Made by a program: the position numbers and the translations under genes
Assembly (NCBI GenBank): GCA_964655065.1
Contig: CAZZLC010000013.1
Coordinates: forward strand, 79,788 to 143,787
Reading direction: 5' to 3'
Origin: DRPG01 sp964655065
GTDB taxonomy: Bacteria; Myxococcota_A; UBA796; GCA-2862545
DNA length: 64,000 bases
Shown: piece by piece, positions 29,519-37,871 of the stretch
Position numbering within the stretch: the first letter of the stretch is position 1
Layout of the letters: each line of letters starts with the position of its first letter
Notes under the pieces: model-generated
What the model was told of the DNA's origin: nothing
The model's database searches: none
What the model saw: the letters and a program-made list of their open reading frames with translations, nothing else

Positions 29519-30529
29519 TTGGGGTTCGTCATCGGGGCAGGCCTCGCGCTCGTCTGGGCGTGCGCCGTGCTGCTGCCTTTCGAGCTCCTGGCCACGGCAG
29601 CGAACGCGGTCCTCGGTCCGCTCTTCGTGGTCGCGCTCGTCGGCTTCGGGTCCCTCCGCGGTCGCCAGCAACTCGGATTCGGTTTGATCGCCGTGCTTTT
29701 CGGCAGCACGCTCGGCACGCGCTGGGTCACCGGGGCGCGCCCTGCCGAGGTCCCGCAGGGAACCGAGCTCACCGTCGTGACCTACAACGTGCTGTTCCAC
29801 GGCGGCGACGTGCAGGCCACGGTGGACCTGCTCGCCGAGCAAGACGCCGACGTGATCTTCCTGCAGGAGGTCACCCCCGAGTGGACCGCGCACCTCGTGG
29901 CGCTCGCTCCCCACCGCGTGGTCGCGGCTGCGTCGGGGAGTCAGGGCCTGGCGGTGCTCTCCCGGTTCCCGCTGTCGCGATCGCGCCTGTGGTTCAGCGA
30001 GCGAGAACGCATGGTCGGTCAGTGCGTCGACGTGGCCGTCGCCGGGAGGCCCCCGGTGGGGGTGTGTCACGTGCATCTGACCTCGCCGTCGTGGGCCCTC
30101 GAGACCTCCCGGTCGCTGAGCGGGACGGTGCCTGCCCTCGAGGGGAACGCTCGGCTGCGACGCGCGCAGTGGGCGAGGCTCGAGGCCGAGATGGGCGAGA
30201 GCCACGATCCGATCGTGATCGGCGGCGACTTCAACACCTTGCCCACCGAGCGCGTCCTCGTGGACGCCCGTCGGCGCTGGGTCGATGCGGCGCGGGACCA
30301 CGCGTGGTTCGGCGCGGCCCCGACGTGGCCTCAGGTCGCCGCGCTGGACCACCGGCCGCCGTGGCTCCTCGGGCGGCTCGCCAGCGGCGGCCCGTGGTTT
30401 CGCATCGACTACCTGCTGTGCCACCCGTCGGTCGCGATCCGGGAGGCCTCCCGTCGTCCGGGTGGTGGCTCCGACCACCTGCCCGTCCGCGCCACCCTGA
30501 CGCTGCCTGCCGTGGTCAGCGTTCGGTGA
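29519..30529 (+). CDS. Membrane-anchored EEP-family protein
   Basis: A 336-residue protein. TTG 29519 is preferred because GGGAGGG precedes it and the sequence upstream in frame is not protein-like. Two or three hydrophobic helices occupy residues ~2-65. The EEP domain then shows VVTYNVLF, FLQEVTP, IGGDFNTLP and a C-terminal SDHLPVRAT. The layout (N-terminal membrane helices, EEP domain outside) is common in bacterial envelope phosphodiesterase/nuclease-like proteins. Substrate unknown. Its last 14 nt overlap the convergent response regulator gene. Confidence 0.78.
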   Translation: MGFVIGAGLALVWACAVLLPFELLATAANAVLGPLFVVALVGFGSLRGRQQLGFGLIAVLFGSTLGTRWVTGARPAEVPQGTELTVVTYNVLFHGGDVQATVDLLAEQDADVIFLQEVTPEWTAHLVALAPHRVVAAASGSQGLAVLSRFPLSRSRLWFSERERMVGQCVDVAVAGRPPVGVCHVHLTSPSWALETSRSLSGTVPALEGNARLRRAQWARLEAEMGESHDPIVIGGDFNTLPTERVLVDARRRWVDAARDHAWFGAAPTWPQVAALDHRPPWLLGRLASGGPWFRIDYLLCHPSVAIREASRRPGGGSDHLPVRATLTLPAVVSVR

Positions 30530-30878
30530 CGTCGCGCAGGATCTGGACGAGGGCCTTCGGGTCGAGCGGCTTGGCCAGCATCGCCGCAGCTCCGCGCTCG
30601 AGGGCCTCCGCCTCGCGATGCATGAACCGCAGCCCCGTAAAGAGGATCACGGGCATCTCGGGATGACGCTCCTTGACCCGGGCGAGCAGGGTCCAGCCAT
30701 CCATGACCGGCATCCAGATGTCGGAGAGGACGACGTCGATCTCGTTGGCGGCGAGCACCTCGAGCGCCTCTGCGCCGTCCACCGCTGTCGAGACGGTGAA
30801 GTCCGCGAGACCGAGCACGCGGGCGATGGCCCTGACCACCATGGAGTCATCGTCGACCAGCAGGACGTGGTGGCTCAT
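30516..30878 (-). CDS. Single-domain response regulator (receiver)
   Basis: A 120-residue receiver with no output domain. The acidic pocket DDD at 9-11, phospho-acceptor Asp53 (LSDIWMP), Thr81 and Lys103 (AKPLDP) are all in place. It starts in the ATGA overlap at the end of the histidine-kinase gene, so it is the likely cognate partner. With no DNA-binding domain it probably signals through protein contacts. Confidence 0.9.
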   Translation of the reverse strand: MSHHVLLVDDDSMVVRAIARVLGLADFTVSTAVDGAEALEVLAANEIDVVLSDIWMPVMDGWTLLARVKERHPEMPVILFTGLRFMHREAEALERGAAAMLAKPLDPKALVQILRDVTER

Positions 30879-31996
30879 CCGCTCCCTGCGCCTCCTGCTC
30901 GGGGCAGCGTCACGGTGAACGTACACCCTCGGGGGTGTGGCGTCAGCGCGATGCGGCCCTGATGGCGCTGAACGAGCGCGCGACACAGCGAGAGCCCGAT
31001 CATCGGATTGGGCGCGCCGGCCACGAGGGGCTGGAACGCGGTGGCGCGCTGATCCTCGGCCATGGCTCCGCCGTCGTGGCGGATGGCGAGCCAGCCGTGC
31101 TCGCGCGTCGTTCCACCGCGCAGCACCACCCGCGAGGGAGACCGGGATCCCACGTGGACGAGGAGGTTGAACACGACCTGGCGAAGCTCGGACGCATTGC
31201 CGAGGACCTCGACGACCTCGTGCAGCTCGCTCTCGATGGATGCCCCCCGCTGCTCGAGGTGCCGTCGGGTGAGCCCGAGCGCGTCGCTCGCGATGGCGGC
31301 CAGGTCTTCGCTCCTGGTTGTGCCCTCCTCGAAGTCGGCGTGACGAACCAGCCGGCTCACCACCTCGCGGCAGCGCTCCGCGGCGTCGCGGATCAGCTGG
31401 ACGGACTCCCGCACGTCGTCGTCGGAGGGGCGCAGGGTCACGATCTCCTCCGAGGCCATCACGATCGCGGTCAGCGGGTTGTTGATCTCGTGACCGATGG
31501 CGGTGGACAGCTCCCCGATCATGACGGTGCGCGACCGGGTCATGAGGTCGGTGTGGGCTCGCTCGAGGCGCTCTCTCGCGGCCTCGGCGGCGGCCGCACG
31601 CTCCTTCGCCTCTCGTTCCGCAGCCCGGAGCTCGGCCTCGCGCCGCTGGATGGCGTGAGCGAGCCGCCGACGCTGCCACGCCACCACCGCCCCGCCCACG
31701 AAGAGCAGGCCGAGCAGCCCGCCGAGCCCCCACTGCATCGACGGCTCGAGCGAGGACTGCAGGGTGACGAGTCCCAAGACGATCCCCGCGTTGGCCGTCG
31801 CGAAGCCGACGTAGAGCACCGGACGCAGCGTCACCGCGGCGAAGAAGGTGGCGAAGGCAAGCCAGCCGACCTCACTGACCAGGTAGGGCCAGCGCGTCTG
31901 CGAGCCCGCGCCGAGCACGCTCGCGCCCGCGACGGCCACCAGGATGGCCCCCACGGATGCGGAACGGACGGCACGGAGGTGACGTGAGGATGGCAC
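30875..31996 (-). CDS. Sensor histidine kinase with degenerate ATP-binding G1 box
   Basis: A 373-residue membrane kinase. GTG 31996 has GGGAG 8 nt upstream. Four transmembrane helices (about 15-32, 44-57, 60-80, 90-107) lead to a coiled-coil linker and a dimerisation domain with phospho-acceptor His169 in IGHEINNPL. The catalytic domain keeps an N-box Asn (VVFNLL). The G1 box, normally DxGxG, reads HDGGAM, and G2 is GLSLCRAL. ATP binding may therefore be weak or altered. The gene is coupled to the receiver gene by ATGA. Confidence 0.88.
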   Translation of the reverse strand: MPSSRHLRAVRSASVGAILVAVAGASVLGAGSQTRWPYLVSEVGWLAFATFFAAVTLRPVLYVGFATANAGIVLGLVTLQSSLEPSMQWGLGGLLGLLFVGGAVVAWQRRRLAHAIQRREAELRAAEREAKERAAAAEAARERLERAHTDLMTRSRTVMIGELSTAIGHEINNPLTAIVMASEEIVTLRPSDDDVRESVQLIRDAAERCREVVSRLVRHADFEEGTTRSEDLAAIASDALGLTRRHLEQRGASIESELHEVVEVLGNASELRQVVFNLLVHVGSRSPSRVVLRGGTTREHGWLAIRHDGGAMAEDQRATAFQPLVAGAPNPMIGLSLCRALVQRHQGRIALTPHPRGCTFTVTLPRAGGAGSG

Positions 31997-32425
31997 GAGG
32001 GCAGCTCCCGACCAGGTCAGTCCACACGGAATCCAAGATGGCGTAATCAAAGATCGCTGACCGTGCGGAAACACTCATCTAGTCGTTTCGGCAAATCTGC
32101 ACCAGAACCCCCACTCCACCGCGGTGTTTCACGATCGCACCTCCCGGTACCGAGCCGCGGCACCAGAGCGATCAGAGCGCTGATCACCCGGGAGTACCGA
32201 AACTGAACGCCGCCTCCGCACCACGCGGCCACTCGACCGTAGTCCAGCTACCCAAAGGAGAATGGCGATCGCAAGACCCGAGATCCCACACGGGCGACGG
32301 ACAATCCTGGACACCGACGCGAGCGACCGTGCAGGATCGGAGCGAGCCGCGTATGCACTGTCCAGCCTCCCGCGAGACGCCGTCGCGCGAGAGGGCGGCG
32401 GTCTGTGTCGGATCTGACGACGGGA
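31997..32425. other. 429-nt non-coding gap with nested inverted repeats
   Basis: The longest gap in the window, and visibly less GC-rich than its surroundings. It contains the inverted repeats listed separately at 32141-32194. A 51-codon frame at 32262-32417 starts with AAAGGAG only 1 nt before its ATG, too close for normal initiation, and shows no known family. I see no tRNA and no convincing sigma70 promoter. Confidence 0.4.
32141..32194. repeat. Nested inverted repeats (hairpin candidate)
   Basis: CTCCCGG (32141-32147) pairs with CCGGGAG (32188-32194). Inside, GATCAG-AGCG-CTGATC (32170-32185) forms a 6-bp stem with a 4-nt loop. The whole could fold as a branched RNA or serve as binding sites. 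No T-run follows on either strand, so a simple intrinsic terminator is unlikely. Confidence 0.4.
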
Positions 32426-32854
32426 CTACTTGGCATCGACCTCGGGGAGGTCGTCGATCATCGTGTCGTGCTCGATGCCTCGCTCGTCGAACCAGCCCCG
32501 GTTCACCTCGACCGCGTACTTGGCAGGTACGAACGAGGAGGTCCGCGTGAGGTCGAAGGGCTCCATGTCGGCGATCGTGACGATCTTTCCCTTGCGGTTC
32601 GCGAACGCGATGGAGAGCGGGATGCGAGTATTCTTCATCCAGAACGCACGCACCGCCTCGTTCGGGTAGACGAACAGCATGCCGCGGTCCTCGGGAAGAT
32701 GGTCGCGGTTCATGAGCCCCGTGGCTCGGCTCTCGTCATCGGCCACGACCTCGACGGTGAGCGCGTGGCCGTCGATCCGGATCACCGCCTCGCCGACCTG
32801 GCCAGACACGGTGGGGGTCTTGGACGAGCAAGCGAGCAACACGAAGGCGATCAA
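32426..32854 (-). CDS. DUF192 family lipoprotein
   Basis: A 142-residue protein. TTG 32854 overlaps the ruvB stop (TTGA), with GGGGAG 7 nt upstream. The signal ends VLLAC, a lipobox. The mature part is a complete DUF192 domain: ESRATGLMNRDHLPEDRGM, FWMKNTRIPLSIAF and the C-terminal VEVNRGWFDERGI. The family is small and secreted, with no established activity. The sequence gives no link to DNA repair, so its place in the ruv operon is probably only transcriptional. Confidence 0.88.
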   Translation of the reverse strand: MIAFVLLACSSKTPTVSGQVGEAVIRIDGHALTVEVVADDESRATGLMNRDHLPEDRGMLFVYPNEAVRAFWMKNTRIPLSIAFANRKGKIVTIADMEPFDLTRTSSFVPAKYAVEVNRGWFDERGIEHDTMIDDLPEVDAK

Positions 32855-33879
32855 AACAGACTCCCCTGGGTTCCGTCGTCGCTCGCCGACAGGCCGAGCT
32901 GCCGACGCCCTCGCGGGGTGATCACCCGGCCGCGGGGGGTCCGCGCCAGGAACCCCTGGAGGATGAGGTACGGCTCGTAGGTATCCTCGATGGTGTCCGG
33001 AGACTCTCCCACCGCGTGGGACAGGGTGTCGAGCCCGACCGGACCGCCCGAGAACTTCACCGCGATGCAGTGGAGGATCCGCCGGTCCATGCCGTCGAGC
33101 CCCTCGCTGTCGATGTCCAGTCGCTCGAGGGCCGACCGCGCCACCGCCTCGTCGACCCGACCGTCGCCCTCGACCTGGGCGAAGTCTCGGACCCGCCGCA
33201 GCAGTCGGTTGGCGATGCGCGGGGTTCCCCGCGACCGCTGGGCGAGCTCGTGGCGCCCCTCCGCGGTGAGCTCCACCCCGAGCTTCTGGGCCGAGCGCAC
33301 CAGGATCTGCTCGAGCTCGGCCGGGGTGTAGAAGTCGAACGTGGCGTGGATTCCGAAGCGGGCCCGAAGCGGGGCCGAGAGCATGCCCGACCGGGTGGTG
33401 GCGCCCACGAGCGTGAACCGGGCGAGCGGCAGCTTGATCGAGTTCGCGCCGGGGCCTTGCCCGAGAATCACGTCGATCTCGAAGTCCTCCATCGCCGGGT
33501 AGAGCACCTCCTCGACCGCACGGTGCAGGCGGTGGATCTCGTCGATGAACAGCACCTCGCGGTGCTGAAGCCCGTTGAGGATCGCCGCGAGATCGCCCTT
33601 GCGCTCGATGGTGGGACCTGATGCAGTGCGAAGCTCGACTCCGAGTTCCTCGGCCACGATGTAGGCCATCGACGTCTTGCCGAGTCCCGGTGGGCCGGAG
33701 AACAGCACGTGATCGAGGGCCTCACCACGCTGGAGCGCAGCCCGGATGTAGACCCGCAGGTTGTCACGCACCCGCTCCTGACCGACGTACTCGCGGAGAT
33801 TGCGGGGGCGCAGCGCGGGATCGTCCGACCCGGGAGGCGGGCGCAGCAGATCGTCGTCGTCGTCGGAACCGTCGCTCAC
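32851..33879 (-). CDS. ruvB: RuvB, Holliday-junction branch-migration ATPase
   Basis: A 342-residue AAA+ motor that drives branch migration with RuvA. Walker A is GPPGLGKT and Walker B is LFIDEIHR. GATTRSGMLSAPLRARFG and the C-terminal winged-helix region (GLDTLSHAVGE) are characteristic. The N-terminus carries an Asp-rich leader. The GTG start overlaps ruvA's stop (GTGA). Confidence 0.97.
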   Translation of the reverse strand: MSDGSDDDDDLLRPPPGSDDPALRPRNLREYVGQERVRDNLRVYIRAALQRGEALDHVLFSGPPGLGKTSMAYIVAEELGVELRTASGPTIERKGDLAAILNGLQHREVLFIDEIHRLHRAVEEVLYPAMEDFEIDVILGQGPGANSIKLPLARFTLVGATTRSGMLSAPLRARFGIHATFDFYTPAELEQILVRSAQKLGVELTAEGRHELAQRSRGTPRIANRLLRRVRDFAQVEGDGRVDEAVARSALERLDIDSEGLDGMDRRILHCIAVKFSGGPVGLDTLSHAVGESPDTIEDTYEPYLILQGFLARTPRGRVITPRGRRQLGLSASDDGTQGSLF

Positions 33880-34478
33880 GAGGAACTCCCGGCCAGCACC
33901 CGCAGGGCAGCGGCAAGGCGCTCCTGCAGCGGCGCGTCTTCACCCACCCCGAGCTTGGCGAGGCCCGCGAGCGCCCGGTCGATCTCGGACTTGCCGTATT
34001 GGAGCTGGGCGAGCGCGAGCGGCAGGTCGTCGGCAGGGGCACGGGGACGTTCGGTGGGACGACCGGCAGCGTCGAGCCCGGCCGGGAGCTTGCCCTTGAG
34101 CTCGAGGGCGAGCCGCTGCGCCTTCTTCCGGCCAATGCCCGGAATGCCCGACAAGGCGAGAACGTCGTCGCTCTCGACGGCCCGGGCGAGCTCGGCCACG
34201 GTCAGGGTGTCGAGAGCGGCGAGCGCCATGCGCGGCCCCACCCCGGTCACCGTGAGCAGGACGTCGAACGCCTCGCGATCGACCGAATCAGCGAACCCGT
34301 ACAGCGTGATCGCGTCCTCCCGGACCTGGGTGCGGACGTGTACGGTGACCTCGACCTCGGACTCCCACGCGCCGATGGCTCGGCCTGGCGCGAACACCTC
34401 GTAGCCGACGCCGTTGACGTCGAGAATGCCCTGACCAGACCCCTCGGTCTCCCACTGCCCGCGCAGCCGGCCGATCAC
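33876..34478 (-). CDS. ruvA: RuvA, Holliday-junction-binding protein
   Basis: A 200-residue junction-binding subunit. The N-terminal OB fold (MIGRLRGQW) and two helix-hairpin-helix motifs (VTGVGPRMALAAL and LSGIPGIGRKKAQRL) are visible, followed by the flexible linker and the small C-terminal domain that contacts RuvB. The length is normal. GTG 34478 overlaps the ruvC stop (GTGA), and the gene overlaps ruvB by 4 nt. Confidence 0.95.
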   Translation of the reverse strand: MIGRLRGQWETEGSGQGILDVNGVGYEVFAPGRAIGAWESEVEVTVHVRTQVREDAITLYGFADSVDREAFDVLLTVTGVGPRMALAALDTLTVAELARAVESDDVLALSGIPGIGRKKAQRLALELKGKLPAGLDAAGRPTERPRAPADDLPLALAQLQYGKSEIDRALAGLAKLGVGEDAPLQERLAAALRVLAGSSS

Positions 34479-34975
34479 GACGCCCTCCCGGAGGCGAGGC
34501 GCCCGCTGCGAGCGTGCGAGAGGTGGGTGATCGCGATGGCCAGCGCGTCAGCGACGTCGTGCGGCCCAGGGGGGAGCTCGCCGAGCAGCATGCCCACCAC
34601 CCTGGCGACGGCCGCCTTGTCGGCTCCGCCGTGTGCACCGACCGTGCGCTTCACCGTGCCCGGGTTGTAGGGAACCGGCGTGAAGCCGGCCTGGGCTGCA
34701 GCGAGCAACGCCACGCCGCGGGCCTGCCCGAGCCGGATGGCCGACTCGGCCGACTTGTGCTTGAAGATGGCCTCGATGGCGACCGCATCGACGTCGGCAT
34801 GGCGAGCCAGCGCCTCACAGAGGCCCGCGTGGATCGCGAGGAGCCGAGCTTCCATCGGCTCGGACGCGCGCGTCCGGATGCAGCCGCCGTCGACGAGCTG
34901 CAGGCGGCCGCGGTGCGACCGGACCACGCCGAAGCCCGTCACCTGACTGCCGGGGTCGATGCCGAATACCTTCAT
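34475..34975 (-). CDS. ruvC: RuvC, Holliday-junction resolvase
   Basis: A 166-residue endonuclease that resolves Holliday junctions. ATG 34975 has GGGGAG just upstream. Metal-binding acidic residues are visible in GIDPGS (first Asp), AIEAIF (Glu) and HDVADALA (last Asp pair). HKSAESAIRLGQARG is also typical. It is the first gene of ruvC-ruvA-ruvB-DUF192, all joined by 4-nt overlaps. It is divergent from lpxC, with a 64-nt spacer. Confidence 0.95.
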   Translation of the reverse strand: MKVFGIDPGSQVTGFGVVRSHRGRLQLVDGGCIRTRASEPMEARLLAIHAGLCEALARHADVDAVAIEAIFKHKSAESAIRLGQARGVALLAAAQAGFTPVPYNPGTVKRTVGAHGGADKAAVARVVGMLLGELPPGPHDVADALAIAITHLSHARSGRLASGRAS

Positions 34976-35039
34976 GACTCCCCAGGTCTTGCCCCGTCCC
35001 ATGCCGAAGCACACCCCACCTTACCGCGACCCCCGTCCA

Positions 35040-35864
35040 ATGGTCGTCCGCTTGGCAGCCCCCCACGAGATGCCCCGGGCGACGGTGCGCGAGGTCGTCG
35101 AGGTCGAGGGCATCGGGGTCCACTCGGGCGAGCGGGGCCACCTGCGGATCGGGCCCGCCCCCTTCGGCCACGGGATCGCCTTCGTGACCCGCGACGGCAC
35201 GGTCCCCGTGAGCCCGACCCACGCTCGACCCGGCGCGGGCCGACTGCGACTGGAGCGCGGCCGGGTCGTTGTCGACACGCCCGAGCACCTGCTCGCCGCG
35301 GTCTCGGGGCTCGGGCTGACGGATCTCCGGGTCGTCCTCGAGGGGCCGGAGGTGCCCATCCTCGACGGCTCCGCCCGCGGCTGGGTCGACGCGCTCGAGT
35401 CAGCCGGGCGACTCGAGGGCGCGCCGTGCATCCGTCGTGAGCTGCCCGAGGTCGAGGTCTCGGACGCCGGAGGTCGCGCCTGGTGCGGGCCCGGGCCCGA
35501 CCGCCTCGAGGTCACCATCGACTACGGCCACGACGGCCCCCACGGCCGGCTCGCGCTCCCGCGGGACCGGGCAGGCTTCCTCGCTGTAGCGGATGCCCGC
35601 ACCTTCGTGCTCGCTCGCGACGTCGCTCGGCTCGTCGCCGCAGGGCGGGGCCGCGGAGCCTCCCGAGCCAACACGGTGGTCTGGTCACCCGGCGATTCAG
35701 CCGACGAGCCGCTCCGCCACAAGGCCCTGGACCTGTGGGGCGATCTCGCGGTGCTGGGGCCGGTGGCGGGGACGGTCGGCGTGGATCGGGGGAGCCACCA
35801 GCTCCATCAGGCCCTCGTCACGGCCATCGCCGCCGCCTGGGCGACTACCGGACCTCGCGGATGA
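35040..35864 (+). CDS. lpxC: LpxC, UDP-3-O-acyl-N-acetylglucosamine deacetylase
   Basis: A zinc enzyme for the committed step of lipid A synthesis, 274 residues from ATG 35040; ATGs at 35001 and 35070 are alternatives, and no site has a strong ribosome sequence. Family motifs are VEGIGVHSG, TPEHLLAA with Glu82 and zinc ligand His83, GPEVPILDGSA, DARTF, and RHKALD with zinc ligands His227 and Asp231. A final His in GSHQLH fits the general acid. It is strong evidence that this is a Gram-negative, lipid-A-making organism. It is not beside ftsZ, unlike in many Proteobacteria. Confidence 0.9.
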   Translation: MVVRLAAPHEMPRATVREVVEVEGIGVHSGERGHLRIGPAPFGHGIAFVTRDGTVPVSPTHARPGAGRLRLERGRVVVDTPEHLLAAVSGLGLTDLRVVLEGPEVPILDGSARGWVDALESAGRLEGAPCIRRELPEVEVSDAGGRAWCGPGPDRLEVTIDYGHDGPHGRLALPRDRAGFLAVADARTFVLARDVARLVAAGRGRGASRANTVVWSPGDSADEPLRHKALDLWGDLAVLGPVAGTVGVDRGSHQLHQALVTAIAAAWATTGPRG

Positions 35865-36843
35865 CCGCTGCGCTGCCCGAGGCCTCCACCTGGGCAGCGA
35901 CCTCGGCACGGGCCGCACCGTCGGAACGTCGGCGCAGCTCGGCGACGTCCTCGCGAAGCTGATCGACCACATCGGAGTCGGCCTCCAGCGCGGGGCGCGC
36001 GAGGGCCTCGCGGGCCAGCTCACGGATGGACCGAAGCTCTCCGGCGATGTTCTGGAGGCGGAGCTCGCGCTTCGCCTGAGACGGCTTTTCCTGCTCGATC
36101 GTCGCGACCAGGGTGTCGAGCGCCCCCGCCACCTCGCCGGCCTCCGCCGCCTCTTGCAGCCGAGCCCGCATCGCCTCGAGCCGGGACTCGGTGACCGCGA
36201 ACGAGCGCGCAGCCTCACCGCGGAGCAAGACCAGTCGCTCGCGCAGCTCCCGGAGCATCGGCCTGAGCTCGGTCGCCGTGCTGTCGGGAACCTCGGGTCG
36301 CGCCAGTCGCTCCGACAGGTCCTGCACCGCCTCGTCGGCCTCGACGAGGGCGCTGCGCACCGGCTCAGCGATCTGCTCGGCGATCGCGTGCGGCGAGACC
36401 ACGAGCGGGAGGTAGGACCGCTGACGGGCCCACCACCACACGAGGAGCCCCGACAGCAGCCCCACGAGGACGCCGAACGTGGTGCCGAGCCCGCCGGTGA
36501 GCAGCTGGACGATGGACAGGACCAGCGGCACGGCGAGAGCCCCCACCGGCACGGCGAGCACGACCTCGAGCCGCCACGATGGCGTCCACTGGACCCCCAG
36601 GTGCTCGAGGACCACGGGCTGGTAGCCGAGCCGACGGGCGGTCGCGGCGAGCCGGTCCGCGGAGTCGTGGTCGACCCCCTCGATGAGCCGGTACTCCTGC
36701 GCGTTCATCACGTCGGTGCGCTCGAGCGTGCCGTGCACGAGCCCCGCTTGACGCTCGATCTCCCGCAGCAGACGCCGGTCACGGTCTTCGTCGCGGCGGC
36801 GTCCCCGGTCGACGACCACCGTACTGTTCCCGAGACGGACCAT
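35845..36843 (-). CDS. Coiled-coil membrane protein of unknown function
   Basis: A 332-residue protein. ATG 36843 has GAGGAG about 10 nt upstream. After ~90 soluble residues there are two transmembrane helices (about 93-115 and 119-139). The rest is long, charged helix with heptad-like Leu/Ala spacing, suggesting a cytoplasmic coiled coil of about 170 residues. No enzyme motif is visible. A structural or scaffolding role at the membrane is possible. Its 3' end overlaps lpxC by 20 nt. Confidence 0.6.
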   Translation of the reverse strand: MVRLGNSTVVVDRGRRRDEDRDRRLLREIERQAGLVHGTLERTDVMNAQEYRLIEGVDHDSADRLAATARRLGYQPVVLEHLGVQWTPSWRLEVVLAVPVGALAVPLVLSIVQLLTGGLGTTFGVLVGLLSGLLVWWWARQRSYLPLVVSPHAIAEQIAEPVRSALVEADEAVQDLSERLARPEVPDSTATELRPMLRELRERLVLLRGEAARSFAVTESRLEAMRARLQEAAEAGEVAGALDTLVATIEQEKPSQAKRELRLQNIAGELRSIRELAREALARPALEADSDVVDQLREDVAELRRRSDGAARAEVAAQVEASGSAAVIREVR

Positions 36844-36898
36844 CGGTTGTACTCCTCGTCGGCGTCATAACGTCGACCCCGCCGGGAGCCATGCCAGG

Positions 36899-36923
36899 CC
36901 GTACCGTACGGCGCTGGCGCCGT
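36899..36923. repeat. Overlapping inverted repeats in a spacer
   Basis: CCGTAC-C-GTACGG (36899-36911) and ACGGCGC-TG-GCGCCGT (36908-36923) overlap in the 149-nt spacer between the HEAT gene and the coiled-coil gene. The first could be an operator for the coiled-coil gene. The second is a strong GC hairpin 70 nt past the HEAT stop. No T-run follows, so a terminator is only a guess. Confidence 0.35.
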
Positions 36924-36992
36924 GGCCACGCGAGCACCGTTCGGTCGGCACAGTGGCCCGCGCACTGCTCGTGGGCCTGGGCGAACCCGGGA

Positions 36993-37871
36993 CTACGGAG
37001 CGGTCGTGACGTCTGCGGCCGCGCGTGCGACCCGCTCGTCGGGGTCGCTCTTCAAGGCCGCGATGCGGGCGTCGCTGCGTGCCCGCGTGCCATCGAGGCG
37101 CTGCAGCGCGCGCACCGTCCACAGCCGGGCTCGCGGATCCTGGCGACCGAGCACCGCGGCGACCTCCTCGTAGACCCCGCCCGCCCGCAACACGCCCAGC
37201 GAGCGCGCCGCCAGCCCCGCCACCTCGTCGGAGGGGTCCCGGGTCGCCGCTGCGAGCTTCGCGACGAGCTGCGGGGCGTCGAGGTACGCCGCGACCCGCG
37301 CCGCCTGGGCCCTCACGGAGGCCTCGGGGTCGTCGAATCCCTGCATCACGACGCCGCGCCCATCGGCTCCGCGGTCCAGGCGCGACGGCGACCCGAGGTA
37401 GCGAGCCGCGTCGATCCAGGCCGCCCGAACCTGGGCGTCGACCTCGGCGGCGTAGGCACCGTCAGCCCAGGTGGGCCAGGTGGCGGTCGAGCGCCGTAGC
37501 CAGTCGACGAGGGCCCGACGGGTCGCCACCGGCTCGGCCCCGTGCTGCAGCCGCTCCCCAATCACCTCGGGCAGCCCCTCGCCGCGGAACACCAGCGCGC
37601 CGTCGCGACGCTTGGCCGGCGGGGCGGACCAGGTGGCCTCGGCTTCGGCGGGCTGCGCCTTCCACGCCCGGAGGGCCTGGGCGGTGAGGGAGACCGTCCA
37701 GTCGTCGTCGCGAGCCAGGGTCGCGAGGCTGTCGGCGTCGATGTCGGCGAGCGCCTCGTCCCGAGCGGTCGTCCACGAGGCATCAGGGGTCGCAGCGAGG
37801 TTCTCGAGCGCGGGACGCACCGGGGACGGCGCGGCCAGAGCGAGTCCAGCGAGCAGCAAGGTCACCATCAT
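36993..37871 (-). CDS. Secreted HEAT-repeat protein paired with the PAD-like gene
   Basis: A 292-residue protein. ATG 37871 overlaps the stop of the deiminase-like gene (ATGA), showing translational coupling. The signal peptide is MMVTLLLAGLALAAP. The mature protein is all-helical, with at least four HEAT/PBS-lyase-like repeats containing phrases such as DDPEASVRAQAARVAAYL and DPSDEVAGLAARSL. Such repeats bind partner proteins. The coupling suggests it is a partner, substrate or regulator of the deiminase-like lipoprotein; this is inference. Confidence 0.75.
   Translation of the reverse strand: MMVTLLLAGLALAAPSPVRPALENLAATPDASWTTARDEALADIDADSLATLARDDDWTVSLTAQALRAWKAQPAEAEATWSAPPAKRRDGALVFRGEGLPEVIGERLQHGAEPVATRRALVDWLRRSTATWPTWADGAYAAEVDAQVRAAWIDAARYLGSPSRLDRGADGRGVVMQGFDDPEASVRAQAARVAAYLDAPQLVAKLAAATRDPSDEVAGLAARSLGVLRAGGVYEEVAAVLGRQDPRARLWTVRALQRLDGTRARSDARIAALKSDPDERVARAAADVTTAP

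Noticed and set aside
32262..32417. 51-codon frame in the long gap, preceded by AAAGGAG.
   Set aside because: The ribosome site is 1 nt from the ATG, too close for normal initiation. There is no family match, and the frame is short enough to arise by chance in this DNA.
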